64,000 nt of DNA from the NCBI GenBank assembly GCA_000727475.1, contig KL647333.1:154319-218318 (forward strand), in the 5' to 3' direction. Origin of the DNA: Sarcocystis neurona (Eukaryota > Apicomplexa > Conoidasida > Eucoccidiorida > Sarcocystidae). A model generated the notes under the pieces. The model made no database searches. It was not told the DNA's origin and saw only the letters and a list, made by a program, of their open reading frames with translations. A program made the translations under genes and the position numbers. The number at the start of each line of letters is the position of its first letter. Positions within the stretch are counted from its first letter, which is position 1. Below, piece by piece: positions 37,150-47,598 of the stretch.

Positions 37150-37398
37150 TTGAAATCTGCTTTTGAGGCTTTGAGACTTGCCCAACGCTACGTTGAGGAG
37201 CACGAGAAAGACAACTTCCTTCAGTTTGCGGTTGAGACAATTTCTGCAGTTTTAGGTGGAAGAAACAGTTATCGCTTCCGTGCACTAACGAAACTGGCCG
37301 ATAAGCTTCCACGACCAAAAAAAAAAAAAAACGATTCTCCGTGCCCGACTTCACCCGAAGCTCAGCGCTCTATATTTTCAACAAAGCGCGGCCGCTGA
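37150..37398 (+). CDS. Open frame in array unit C, charged, unknown
   Basis: The frame reads FEALRLAQRYVEEHEKDN, then a hydrophobic stretch, and then becomes very basic, with a poly-A tract (37317-37331) encoding a lysine run. The first half could be an amphipathic helix. Aligned parts of units A (near 29270) and D (near 41080) are recognisable but contain stops in this frame. It might be the intact member of the set, or a chance frame. No acceptor or donor decides its ends, and the opposite strand is also open. Confidence 0.22.
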   Translation: MKSAFEALRLAQRYVEEHEKDNFLQFAVETISAVLGGRNSYRFRALTKLADKLPRPKKKKNDSPCPTSPEAQRSIFSTKRGR

Positions 37399-39012
37399 CT
37401 CTCTCGGGTATCTACCTTCCCGACCCCTCCTGCCGCCATTATAAATAGACTCACCATCTGGGTTCGTTTTCCCAATTGGACAGGGCCCCTCTTGCGACTG
37501 CGACGAGGACGGCATGATCTGGCTGGGCACCTCCACAGAGCATGCAGAACGAAGGCTGTACATCAGAAGGGCATTCCCCCAACGCCCCCCCCACAAGCGA
37601 CATCTCCTTCTCTGCCCAGCAGCGTACGTCATTCCTGCACCCCAAGAGGACCCTCAGGTATGACATACCGCTGACTTGTTCTGCGGTGCCGAGGCCTCCA
37701 AGTCACACGATGCCAAATGCTCTCATCAGCAGCTTTACCTCCAACCGTCCTCTCTTTTTTTCATTGCCGCTGACAGCGCAGAGTCCGCTGTTCTGGGCCA
37801 CAACGTCCTAATCCAAAACGACGCGACTGTTGAAAACGAGGGCAGACGTGAACGCACGAGTTACGGCGCGCAGGGGCCGCGGCGGAGACATCGAGAAATA
37901 GTGTGCTCATCGTCAATCATTGATTTCCTCCTCAGTTTCAATCATGCGGTACCATACTTCCACACCTCTCTCTACACCCACACGCGCTTAGTAGGGAATT
38001 TAACACACGATTGCACCCCTACTGTATGCGGCTTGCTGTCCGGTTAGAACCGCACTGCGTTGTAGTATGTCGGAGACAAAATCCGTGACCACTGCTGATG
38101 CCGTTTTGCACGTCTATTGCTCTGAAACGTGCTCAGGCGCCGTTGTCAAAAACACCCGGGCAGCAATATACACGCGCACGAAAAGCACTCAATCATAATA
38201 AAAGGGATGTAGTTAATACTGGGCAGACCGCATCCCAGGAGGCTTGACACAACAGAATCAGTAGCACGCGAACGCCGGATTGACGGCTCGCTCATGAAAA
38301 TGACACCCGTGCTTGTCCACCTGCAGAGACTCCAAAACTTACAACGTCTAGATGTTCAAACGGCTACTTCATAATAATCCTCTGGTGTCTACGATGCTCC
38401 CTGGTGCATCTTCTTCTGAAATCACGTCGTCGGAAGTGTTCAGCCGCAGACCCAGCGTCATCGGAGACCATACACTAGTCTCACAATTCGTAAGCAGGCA
38501 CAAAACAGCAGTACTGTATACGTGTCACCTGAAAATCTCAGGGTCTTCTCTACGTTTCTGTTGTGCTGCGCTGTGCCCCTTCACACTCTCATCAGATGCA
38601 TTCTTTTTCACTCATTTCCCACGTACTCTGACCCGTCCTACCCACGTAGCAGCACGCAGGTTTTGCCCAGACGCACAAGGTGCCGGACTGTAGAAAAGAT
38701 CGAACATAGAGCCTATTGTCAGCAGCCATCGCAAAACAGGAGTCCTTTGCAATCCATAAAGGAAATCACCGTGCTTATTCCGATTAATACAACTTCTCCT
38801 TTTTTCCAGGCGACTCTCATCTCGCCCTGCTGCCTGCGTCACCAGCAAGGTCGTGAGAGCAGTGCGAGAGGGTGGACCGCTGCAAAGCGACCTGGCGCTG
38901 CTGAGGAGCTGCACCCTTGACGCTCACATGTCTCACCAGGTAATTAACACTTGACAGGCTACTGTGTTAATTCTCCCGTCGATCGGCAGTGGTGTTCACC
39001 CAGGCCCCTTGT

Positions 39013-40049
39013 CACGCATGCGCCCGCAACAGTGAACCTTCCTCAAACGTTTCCATTCCCAGTTCCTGCCTGTGTCTGTTTCCTTGATNNNNNNNNNNNN
39101 NNNNNNNNNNNNNNNNNNNNNNNNNNNNNNNNNNNNNNNNNNNNNNNNNNNNNNNNNNNNNNNNNNNNNNNNNNNNNNNNNNNNNNNNNNNNNNNNNNNN
39201 NNNNNNNNNNNNNNNNNNNNNNNNNNNNNNNNNNNNNNNNNNNNNNNNNNNNNNNNNNNNNNNNNNNNNNNNNNNNNNNNNNNNNNNNNNNNNNNNNNNN
39301 NNNNNNNNNNNNNNNNNNNNNNNNNNNNNNNNNNNNNNNNNNNNNNNNNNNNNNNNNNNNNNNNNNNNNNNNNNNNNNNNNNNNNNNNNNNNNNNNNNNN
39401 NNNNNNNNNNNNNNNNNNNNNNNNNNNNNNNNNNNNNNNNNNNNNNNNNNNCTCCTCAACAGGCGGCCTAGACCCCACGCACAAATGACGAAATGACATG
39501 CTATGAAGAAGACGTCACGGCTACTACCTGTGGCAAACAGACCCCTCCGGTCACGCACACTGTAAAGAAACCAGAGAACCACACCGCTGAAGTTTTCGCT
39601 GCCGTCACCCAGTCCCCCGTATGCTTCCGAGCGTCGCAACTCTCTAGTCCAGGGTCTCGATTTCCTCGAAAGTTGTAGTCTTAACCAAACATCATTCCGC
39701 CGCACAGGACGTACACGCGTGACTGCAAACGACAGCATCCACCTGTCGACAGCAACGGTATTTACACCTCTGGCTCTCGCGTCGGATGGTTTACAATTTG
39801 CCTGGAATTGGAATCGACGCCCAGAAGCGATGACGTTCTCGCCCCGACAGCGTAAAAGCGTGGATACACCGCGGCGCTGCGAGTTGCGGCGTGGTCATGC
39901 GCCGTGTACGATTGTCTCCTGATTTCTACTTCACCCTCTTGGGCCACAAGCCGATTGAGCCGGCTGAACCACCCATAGTGCAGCAAGACGTGACACTTAG
40001 CCTCGGTGTGGTCTGCGAGGCGACGTGGTGTAGCTTCTCATGTGGTGAA
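39013..40049. repeat. High-identity block, copy in unit D, containing a gap
   Basis: The partner of 27112-28280. The right-hand 598 bases begin at the same base after the gap in both copies. The four differences seen are at about 39469, 39538, 39808 and 39935. Confidence 0.8.
39089..39451. other. Assembly gap, 363 N
   Basis: A run of 363 undetermined bases, 132 fewer than the gap in unit A, bounded by the same flanking bases. The gap length is probably a scaffolding estimate. Confidence 0.99.
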
Positions 40050-41400
40050 TACCACCTTCTCCCGTTGTGCGGAACGTTGCCACCGACGCGAAGAACTTTG
40101 TGCTGCCCGGATGGCTAGGGAAGCCTCATACAGTAGCGTGTGCGCCGCAGAGCTCTCGCCAGTCTCTTGAATACTGTACTTTTGAGCGAAACGCGAATAT
40201 TTCAACTTTTCCCGAAGGGACACTGTAGAACGCGCCCACAGTGTGTCGCACTCCTTCTGGTTCACAAAGCCCCTGTACAGCCAGCTCAACGCATCTGAGA
40301 TGCTGCATGCTGTCGGTGCTGGACCACGGCAGAGATCTGTGTGGTCGATCAGCTTCCCTGGGCTAGGTAATCTTTTTGTAGCATCACGGGTGATTCAAAA
40401 TTGTCTGCAGCAAGCACTCAATGACAGCAGGGAGGTGTGGCTCGGAAAAGAGAGTCTAACCACAAGCAGGTGGACACACGCACTTTTTGACTGGAATTCG
40501 CGTCGCTGCTTTCTCTCTCGGATGCTGTCAGGACCGGAGAGCCTGGACAAAGGAAAACACTCCATGAGACTCTGCACTGTCAATGCCTTTGCACGCTATT
40601 TCAAGCTACAGCCACAGCGCCTCATTCCGGATATTCTCCAGCACATTTGCAGCGACTCTCTGGACTGCATTTCACGGCAGTGTATTAGCATACTTCAGTA
40701 TTACCCACGTTTGTGGTCGAGCCTTCAAGCTCTCATCCGGTCCTTTGAAACTAAAATCGACGCACCACAGAAGGGGGTTTAAGTCATAAAAGGACGCCGG
40801 CGCCCCACTACGGGTCGGTGCAGCCTGGACGCGGGAGCGCTGCCTACCGTACCCCGTCTTGCTGCGGGGCATCTTATCGCTCTCTGATCTCCGTGTTTGC
40901 GCTTTACACAGTGAACTCAGCGCAGCACGTATTGTCGCATGGATCTCCACGACCAAGGTGCATTACGTCGTTCGTTACTCACCTTCGGCTAGTGCAACGT
41001 TGCGTCAGCAGATTGCACCATTGCCACGATGGATATGAATAGATGAAGACTGAATCGCATTTTGAATTAAATACGTGGACGCCTTCTGCAGCCTTCGCCC
41101 AAACGTTGAACAATAACCATCTTTCAGAGCAAGCTGTGGATTTTCGCCGGCCTCGTGGATTCTGATCCCGCCCCCGCTAAACTGCAGGCCACAACCAAAC
41201 CACCTCCCGTCTATCCACTGTTCTACCAGCTTGAGACCTTAGCTAGAGAGTTTCTGCACCTAGTGGAGGGAAACGAGAAGTTCACATGACCGTTTGTGCC
41301 AGGCCATCCTTGTTTGTCGCCCTCCTCAGACGGCCGCTTTTCTACGGTGTCGCCGAAAGCCCAATAGTCAGCCTGGAAGTTGTTCTTCGTGTTTCTTTAG

Positions 41401-41667
41401 GTTGTGTGCTCACACCGTATTGGTGGACCTTCGTAATATTCATATGAATTCCATTGTCTGTGCCTCAACACCGGAGTGTGTGTCATCCAACACACACAGC
41501 ACGATCTACGCAGTAGGGGATTCCGTTGTCCTCACCTACACTAAAAAGAAAAGTGTTCGGCATTGTACCATGGGTCCGACTCCATGTCGACAGCAAACTC
41601 GCCACACTTCAGGGCTTCGCTGTCAACAGAGTTGCGCGCCCTTGTCGAAGCTTGTTAAAATCTTCTC
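41401..41667 (+). CDS. Candidate exon, SRS-like, right after the array
   Basis: An acceptor (TTCTTCGTGTTTCTTTAG) ends at 41400. The frame has one leading base, is open for 88 codons, and meets a GTGAGA donor at 41668. The peptide has IVCASTPECVSS, then STIYAVGDSVVLTY, then RHCTMGPTPC and RCQQSC: six cysteines. The strand TIYAVGDSVVLTY before a Cys pair resembles the first half of a SAG1-related domain. The corresponding acceptor position exists in unit A at about 29616 but without an equally open frame. If the donor is not used the frame stops at once (TGA). Confidence 0.35.
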
Positions 41668-43073
41668 GTGAGAAGGAAGAAAAAACATACGTGTGGAAAT
41701 AAAAGCACTAGTCAGACGGGTAGGTCGGCAAAATCTGAAGCAAGTCTCCTCCGCTGGAGCACTGTAACTTGTGTCGTGTTAGAATATTGAAGTTCTGCTT
41801 TTGGTCGCTGAAAAGGTGTCAGGGCCTAAACCAGGTGAACAGCATCAAAGCAGGGCTGAGCATCCTCGACGTAGTACGTATGGAAAAATCCTTTCCGTCA
41901 CGGCAGCAAGCTCTTACTCCCTCTCTACCACTACATATCGACAGCCCCTGTAGCCACTTACACCTGTGTTCAATCCAGTCCTTTTAGTAAGAGCTTCCTC
42001 TTTTCTACGTTTCACGGACTTCAAGAGATCCCGCGCGGCATACTAGCTCTAAACAAGTAAAACTGCAGTAGCATAAGTCAAGTCCATTTGCTCGGCGATA
42101 TACAGATCCGAACACCCACCAGCTGCCCACCACGCAGTCCAGACGAGACGAAACGTTAGAGCTCGTTACCTTATATAATGCAACCCTAAATTCGCAAAAG
42201 CTTCACTGCTTCGACACCTGTTTTTTCATCACACACTAAGAAACTGAAAAGTTTAGCGCTCCGGCAATGGGACCGGCGCCAGCGTCAGCCGCTGTCTAGG
42301 CCTAGATCGGGGTGTGTCTTAGGGTAGCATCTCTCGTCTATCTTGTCAGTGCCGCCTGGTACTCCTTTGAACGGGTTTTAATACCAGGTGACTTTGGGAG
42401 GCCTTGGAAAGGCTCCTCTGGTGTACAAAAGTACATGATTTTACATCTTTGGTCCAAATGCCTTTTTGAGAGGGAAGAAGAAACTATATACATTGGCGCA
42501 GCTCAAGAAACTGGTGATGGTGTAGCCACGTAGACTAAGCTCAATTTGGGATTTTAAAATCTCAGTGTCTGGCCACTTCGAGGCTCGCATCATTTGCCCA
42601 ACGTAGTTTATTATAACCGGCTTCATTGTTCCCCCGCCTATATCTCATTTTTCCTTATGAAATACTCCGTGGCTGCGTCTCGCACATCAACACTCAAGGG
42701 GCCCTACTAATATAGATATTACCTCACGCATTACGCCGACTTTCGTCAAACCTGTTTCCAGGCGTAAGGCGACAAGAACGGGTCGCACCAAACTTGCTCT
42801 TTTGGAAACAATATCAGTCCTGTTCTCGAGTACCACAACGCAGAGACAGAGTGGCGTGCCCCTGCTTCTAGCCTCTGTTGGAGGCGCCACTAGACAACAC
42901 CGGTCCTTACGCCCACGCTGCTGATGCGCTGTCGAACACGCAGATTATTACACGGCGTTGCGAAGCTTACAGTTCGTCAAACGAAAGATGCAGAACTCTC
43001 ATAATATATGCAAAGAGTGTCTCAACCGTTGGACCGTTATGAACGGTTGCAGCGTGGCCCAACGTGGATTAAC
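41668..43073. other. Stretch without a supportable gene
   Basis: Only short frames are present (41769-41987 and 42312-42533 on plus, several on minus), none with two splice sites. No repeats were noticed. Confidence 0.45.
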
Positions 43074-43178
43074 ATGGCATTCCTGCTACCCGGTATCTTA
43101 TGTGTTTTGACACCGGCTGTACGCGCCAGCCTCGAGAAGGATGGTTCTCCCTACACAAAGGTCCTCTCCATCAAATGC
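43074..43178 (+). CDS. Candidate first exon encoding a signal peptide
   Basis: ATG at 43074 begins MAFLLPGILCVLTPAVRAS: a short hydrophobic core and a VRA|S cleavage motif, a textbook secretory signal. The frame continues LEKDGSPYTKVLSIKC and reaches a donor TGC|GTATGT at 43179 in phase 0 (35 codons). This is the only convincing signal peptide I found in the window. It stands at the left end of the densest exon run, as the first exon of a secreted or GPI-anchored antigen gene should. The next exon could not be joined in phase: the nearest candidate (43391) needs one base. Confidence 0.38.
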
Positions 43179-43390
43179 GTATGTGACGGTATTCTGGGTT
43201 AAGATATCCATCGTTGTGAGCTTGTCGCTGGCCACCCAATATTGCGGAGATCAAGTGCGGGGCCTCCCTTGTAACAAAACAGTCACGCATCTACTGGATT
43301 TGACATTGGTCTCCGTATATCACGGATGACTAGTTTTGCACCGTGCTAGGCATTCGACGCTAGGTACGTGGCCGTCACGCACAGCTACAG

Positions 43391-43584
43391 CATTTGAGGT
43401 CCCAGCGTTTGGTGCTTCTTTCCTGAATGCAACTTCGGAACGTAACAATTGCATCCAAAAGCCCTTTTTCTCTCTGTACAATGCCCCAAGCGCCCTGAAA
43501 CTCTATGTACCGGCCTTTTACTCTGTGAAAACTGTCCCCTGCGTCCAACGACTTCACTCCGTCGTCACGCTTGAGGACAAGTAG
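43391..43584 (+). CDS. Candidate exon, SRS-like strand pattern
   Basis: An acceptor CACAGCTACAG ends at 43390. The frame then runs about 64 codons to TAG with the segment NNCIQKPFFSLYNAPSALKL, then YVPAFYSVKTVPCVQRL. That is Cys, two strands, Pro, Cys. It lies about 210 bases downstream of the candidate signal-peptide exon on the same strand, but the phases of the two do not match (0 against one missing base). Either one boundary is wrong or they are not joined. Confidence 0.27.
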
Positions 43585-43955
43585 TGACGACGTAAACCCA
43601 TGGGGTGAGGTGCGCTTCTAGCTGCTCTACATTTTACCAGCCATGCAAACTGCCTCTCCTTCCACGAGTCACAGTCGATTCCGTATAGACCCAGGGTGTC
43701 CTTTTCTTGACACGCCTGCCGTGCTTGTTCCTCTGTGCAACCCTGCTAACTAGAACACTTCATATGTCTGCCACTCTGAATTCAGAAGCCCACTTTCATT
43801 ATTACAACTTGAAGGTGTTCTGCTGTCAAAAACGCTGTGGTTCTTCCCGTTACTTGCAGTAATGCTCCCCTTTCACGTTTCGACCAAAATGTGAAACCCT
43901 TTCTTTCCTAGAAAGTCACTATATCTCTTCTCTGAATTTTCCGTTCTCCAACGTA

Positions 43956-44162
43956 GTGTGGAGCCACACCTTAGAGGACACAATACTTCAAGTCAAAGAT
44001 GACAAACGAGACTTCTTGCACGCTCGGAGTAGTGCTGTATGCTCTTATCTAGTGCCACTGCGTGTCAACGAGGGCGGAAGAAGAGTTGTCTGTTATTGTT
44101 TTACTGCCCCCTCGTACTCATCCGTGACACCACCTGATCTTCTGGTTGTGAATTCAATCTAG
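43956..44162 (+). CDS. Weak candidate exon
   Basis: The open frame of 68 codons contains VCSYLVPLRVNEGGRRVVCY and a Pro-rich end. The layout again suggests strands closing on cysteines, but no acceptor or donor is convincing. Listed because it lies in line with the neighbouring candidates. Confidence 0.15.
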   Translation: MWSHTLEDTILQVKDDKRDFLHARSSAVCSYLVPLRVNEGGRRVVCYCFTAPSYSSVTPPDLLVVNSI

Positions 44163-44413
44163 CCTGGCGTAAGCTAACCATCCTCACGAAGCTTGACCGG
44201 CGCAGCGCCAGACCTCTTCAGCGGTGAGTGATATTTCTGGGCACCATGACACGGACAATAGTGATGCCTCTGCATCCACATTCGAAAGTCACAAATGATT
44301 AACAAGGGAAGGAAATACATGTCAGGATCACCTACAGTTGTTGGTGGTTCTTGACAATTCCATACGTCGCTATTCCCTCATGTCTGAGGCCTCCTTATAT
44401 TAAAGCACAGTCC

Positions 44414-44642
44414 AGCGGACGTTTGCCTGGAGTTGTCGTTGCACTGTGTTGTGAGCACTGATATCTTATAATAGTAAAGGGTTGAGCACACACTCATATC
44501 CCAAAGTGTACACCTGGGCCGTTGTGTTGCCAGTAGATATTTACCTAGGGTTTTCATTGCAGTCTATTATTTGCAATGATATCCCATAATAGTATACGCT
44601 TGAGCACACTCTTCTCGTAAACTGTACACATTGGCTATTGAA
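44414..44642. repeat. Diverged tandem duplication, about 113-bp unit
   Basis: Copies at about 44414-44526 and 44532-44642 share GATATC(C/T)(T/C)ATAATAGTA and GAGCACAC segments in the same order. Roughly 70% identity by eye. No open frame spans it. Confidence 0.65.
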
Positions 44643-44869
44643 CGTTTCTTACTGAGTAAGACAAGCACCGGTTTTAGGTCTGACCCATCTTGTTTTTACT
44701 TTTCTCACACTTCGACAGACATTCAGAATGACGTCCCACGGTTTTCCGGTTGAACGCGTCGCCGAAGGAAAACGGAATTCGACGTAGTCGTCTGAACACT
44801 GCCCAAATAGTACACGCTATTGTGTAGTAAAAGCACGAGCTCGGAGACCCGTAAGTTGCTTGGATGCAG

Positions 44870-45048
44870 CCCAGCACAGGGGGTTCTTCAGGCCACTTCC
44901 AGTCCTTCACACCCACTCCTTACTGCCGTCTGCATCACCGTTGTACTGCTGTAACGCACACTTCCCGAAGAATTGACCTGCACGGTTTCAGAGTTTCCAC
45001 CTCAACCTCGACAGCAGCCTGCAACCAGCAACATCCTCTTACGTGGCG
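44870..45048 (+). CDS. Candidate internal exon with strong donor
   Basis: A TGGATGCAG acceptor ends at 44869. The frame is open in phase 0 for 59 codons and two bases to a GTAAGA donor at 45049. It contains YCRLHHRCTAVTH, a strand DLHGFRVSTSTS and AACNQQHPLTW. The Cys-x-Ala-Val start followed by a strand and Cys is similar to the domain-junction look of 18337-18549. The acceptor pyrimidine tract is weak. The other plus-strand frames stop soon after the acceptor. Confidence 0.3.
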
Positions 45049-46494
45049 GTAAGACGCAGGACTGATAGCGGCAACGTATTGCTGTGCCCTCGCGTACTAA
45101 CAAGCAGCGACTTTGCAGACACGCTCATCTCGAGTGTGTCGTTGCCAGAGTTTCCACCACGAGTTATGCGTTAGGCAGTACTTCAAGTACCTAGTTGCGG
45201 AGGGAGACAAAAACGCAAACCTTTGTCCTCTGGCCCTTCTTGTTGATCGCAGCCGTTCAGTTCTCAACGTTTCAAGTGTTTGAGAACGCAGCGACATCTG
45301 TGTGCGACCGTTCCTGAGTACATGCCATCAGCTCAAGGCGCTCTGGCTCAGCTGATCGGCGGACACCCACTTTTGGACGCTCAGGAGGCAAACTATGCTT
45401 CTTAAGGCTGCAAAAGTAAGCCAGTGGAAAGCAGCAGTTTCAAGTATTTGCTGCAATGCTGGACACACGTCGCGGCTCCGTTTCTCCCTACGATACAAAG
45501 AAACGCACAGCTGTAGGACACAGAAATTGCTGCAGAAGTTAATTCTCAAATGTTAAAACATTCTCTTACAATCAGTTCGCCAGCCTCGGGGTCCACGTGC
45601 AACTCCACGTCGCCAGTGGCTTCTCGTTGACTCGTTAGATTAGCACTAAGACTGAAGACGTTGAGTGTTCGTTTCCCTTTTCACACTTTTCGCAACAACA
45701 CCGGACGTGCATGAATCTATAACAGGAGCATTTGCATTTTTCATGAACGATTATGTCTTATTTGTTGGTACGTGAACACAAGGCTACGCTGCAGCGTTAC
45801 GTGTGCTGAGCGCACTCAGAGGCGTCTCCACTGTTCGCGACTGCACACTGCGTCACACATGCTTTTGCACGATCCCGTACGATCGACGTCCACACAGGAC
45901 CTAAAAGTGAATAGCGGTAAACCTTTGCACCGTTGGTAGCGCCGTAGTCGAACAACCGCTTCCTGTCAAAGTGACAGCTCAGTTCTTGTTCAGTTCTTGT
46001 CGGCGTCGTGACAGGATGGAACGGACCTCTTCCTTCATGCCTTTTACTTTTCCGCTCCCCGGGGGAAGGAAGGTGTCCTAGCCTTCAACATGGCATTTTA
46101 AGTTCACGCCCGGGTGCGCGGGATGCCTTACAATCAATTGTGTGTTCGAAACTCTGTCTCGCTCCCACACACGTGAAAACGCTGCATAAACCTTCGTTCT
46201 TCTCTAGTTCGCATTCTAGAGTATCTTGGTTCTCCACGGCATGGGCACGCTCCCTCAACAGAGGGCTGCCATTTGACTCTTGAACAGGTCTTCGATTTCC
46301 CTTGAAATTCTCTGGAGGTGATGGCGCCTCGGGCGGGTGGGCAACAGAGAATCTGCTAGCAAGCGCGCTCGTGGAGCAAGAAGAAAACCTTTTGCGGTTA
46401 AGGCGAAACTAAGAAATCGGGAACTCTAGAGAGCTACGGATCCTGTGTGTTCTTTTCGCTCGAAAAATTCAGCTCCATGTCTTATGTCTTGCAG
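45049..46494. other. Possible intron or intergenic stretch
   Basis: This runs between the GTAAGA donor and the TCTTGCAG acceptor at 46494. It contains a plus-strand frame at 46008-46283 (91 codons, four cysteines) without clear splice sites. Nothing else was seen. Confidence 0.35.
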
Positions 46495-46737
46495 GCGAGA
46501 ACCTCGGAATTAGATCCGACCACAAATTATGAGACAATACTGCAAGCCTACAGTATTGCTGGAGCTTCGGTGCCCTCCTGTCTCACGTGTGCCTATTTTT
46601 GTGCATCTCAGCAAGAGCGGAAGCCTTTTTACGTTGTGCGTCTTAGTGCCGTCCAAATCTTCCATGCAAATGCGCCACCCAAGACTTCTCCATCAGTTCC
46701 TACCATCCATCTTCTCTGCAGGCTGCAAAGTCCATGA
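46495..46737 (+). CDS. Candidate exon, cysteine triad
   Basis: An acceptor (TATGTCTTGCAG) ends at 46494 and the frame is open in phase 0 for 80 codons to TGA. It has SVPSCLTCAYFCAS, a strand FYVVRLSAVQIF and a Pro/Ser-rich tail. It overlaps the start of the next candidate exon (46722), so only one of the two ends can be right; a donor before 46711 would reconcile them, but I saw only weak GT sites. Secreted cysteine-rich protein is the best guess. Confidence 0.3.
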   Translation, partial: ARTSELDPTTNYETILQAYSIAGASVPSCLTCAYFCASQQERKPFYVVRLSAVQIFHANAPPKTSPSVPTIHLLCRLQSP

Positions 46738-46900
46738 TCCTCTCTGTTGACGGCGTCCTTACGACAAAAGGCTGCGCCACACACCAGTCAAGAAACGAGG
46801 TCGTATTTGTGTCCCAGCGGTCACAAATCTCATTTACGGTGGACTGTCTGAAAACGGAGGACAGCGACACATTCCTTTCAGTAACTGTTGCTCACCAACA
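46722..46900 (+). CDS. Candidate exon, SRS-like, good splice sites
   Basis: The acceptor CTTCTCTGCAG ends at 46721. The phase-0 frame runs 59 codons and two bases to a GTGAGG donor at 46901; the frame meets a TGA inside that donor. Residues 17-50 read GCATHQSRNEVVFVSQRSQI, then SFTVDCLK, then FLSVTVAHQ. The order Cys, strand, Ser-x-Ile-Ser-Phe-x-Val-x-Cys, strand is the best single match in the window to the N-terminal half of a SAG1-related domain. The opposite strand has no competing long frame here. This is one of the exon calls I would test first. Confidence 0.4.
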
Positions 46901-47349
46901 GTGAGGTGTCCTGACTGGAGATCTTCATTCCCGTCAGAGCCGTCGGTGGCTGCGAAAGTGCATTAGTGCGTTCTTGCGACGGTCAGTCAACAAAACTTCA
47001 GAACAGATCTTTCCTTCTGTGGCTCGTTGCCAAAACAAGTTGAATCTTGGTCCAGTGCGACACAGTGATCTGGTGACCTCGTCCCTTCAGAATGCTGGGT
47101 ATGTCTTCAAAAGACAATTTCACTGCGTAGACACAAGGGCAGTCAACGCAGCAGCTGCCAGCAGCTGTAGTCCTGAACTGTAGGCAGAAGTTTTCCGCCT
47201 GCAATGTACTGTGCGCTTCCACTAGATCGAACATCGGCTAGCGGAACCAGTGAGATGGCCACCTTCACACCTTTACGTGGCTGTCTTACTAAACACGTGG
47301 GTCCTGTACATTCTGGGTACTCATGTGGGGTCTGTTGGCCGTTCCACAG

Positions 47350-47598
47350 GTTAAGTTGAATGATGTGGAGCGGCAGGTGTCGCTCAATTGGGCACGCGTG
47401 CAGCTGTACAGAGCAGTAGAGATCTTTGGTGTCTGCCTCAAGCACCATTTTCCTCCTCCTTTACTAATGCCGTTTGATGAGTTGTTGTACACGTTGCGAC
47501 AACAAGTACTTGTCCGACGACTTCTTGAAAGTTTACCATTCTTGAACCGACTTCATTCCCAACTTCCGTGGGCACCTGGCAGCAACACGACAAAGTAA
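47350..47598 (+). CDS. Candidate terminal exon, 82 residues, unknown
   Basis: An acceptor (GGCCGTTCCACAG) ends at 47349 and the frame is open in phase 0 to TAA. It reads VKLNDVERQVSLNWARVQLY, then FGVCLKHHFPPPLLMPFDEL, then a Leu/Arg-rich amphipathic helix (YTLRQQVLVRRLLESL). It has only one cysteine, unlike its neighbours, and the helical second half does not fit a beta-sandwich. A minus-strand frame (47143-47448) overlaps the first part and also looks protein-like. Confidence 0.28.
   Translation, partial: VKLNDVERQVSLNWARVQLYRAVEIFGVCLKHHFPPPLLMPFDELLYTLRQQVLVRRLLESLPFLNRLHSQLPWAPGSNTTK

Larger units (their letters stand above)
33430..37539. repeat. Tandem array unit C (about 4.1 kb)
   Basis: The landmark is at about 33510 and the first 900 bases align with A and B. 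The middle part (34.4-36.1 kb) has no clear counterpart in the other units and includes an AT microsatellite, so it may be an insertion or have diverged beyond recognition. Near 36.2-36.6 kb it aligns again with B around 32.1-32.3 kb, with an added 37-bp tandem repeat. The end of the unit holds the best open frames of the array (36793-37113 and 37150-37398). Confidence 0.7.
37540..41400. repeat. Tandem array unit D (about 3.9 kb)
   Basis: This is the last recognisable unit. Its first 1.4 kb is the most diverged of the four, with many small differences. It then switches abruptly to 99% identity with unit A at 39013 and switches back at 40049. Its tail (40.8-41.3 kb) aligns with A (28.97-29.6 kb). 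The frame 40243-40782 is open for 179 codons, but the aligned part of unit A has stops. Confidence 0.75.

Noticed and set aside
25484..41400. Array as a nested LINE or LTR transposon family
   Set aside because: No reverse transcriptase, integrase or transposase motifs, no terminal repeats and no target-site duplications were seen. Head-to-tail order at about 4 kb favours tandem duplication.
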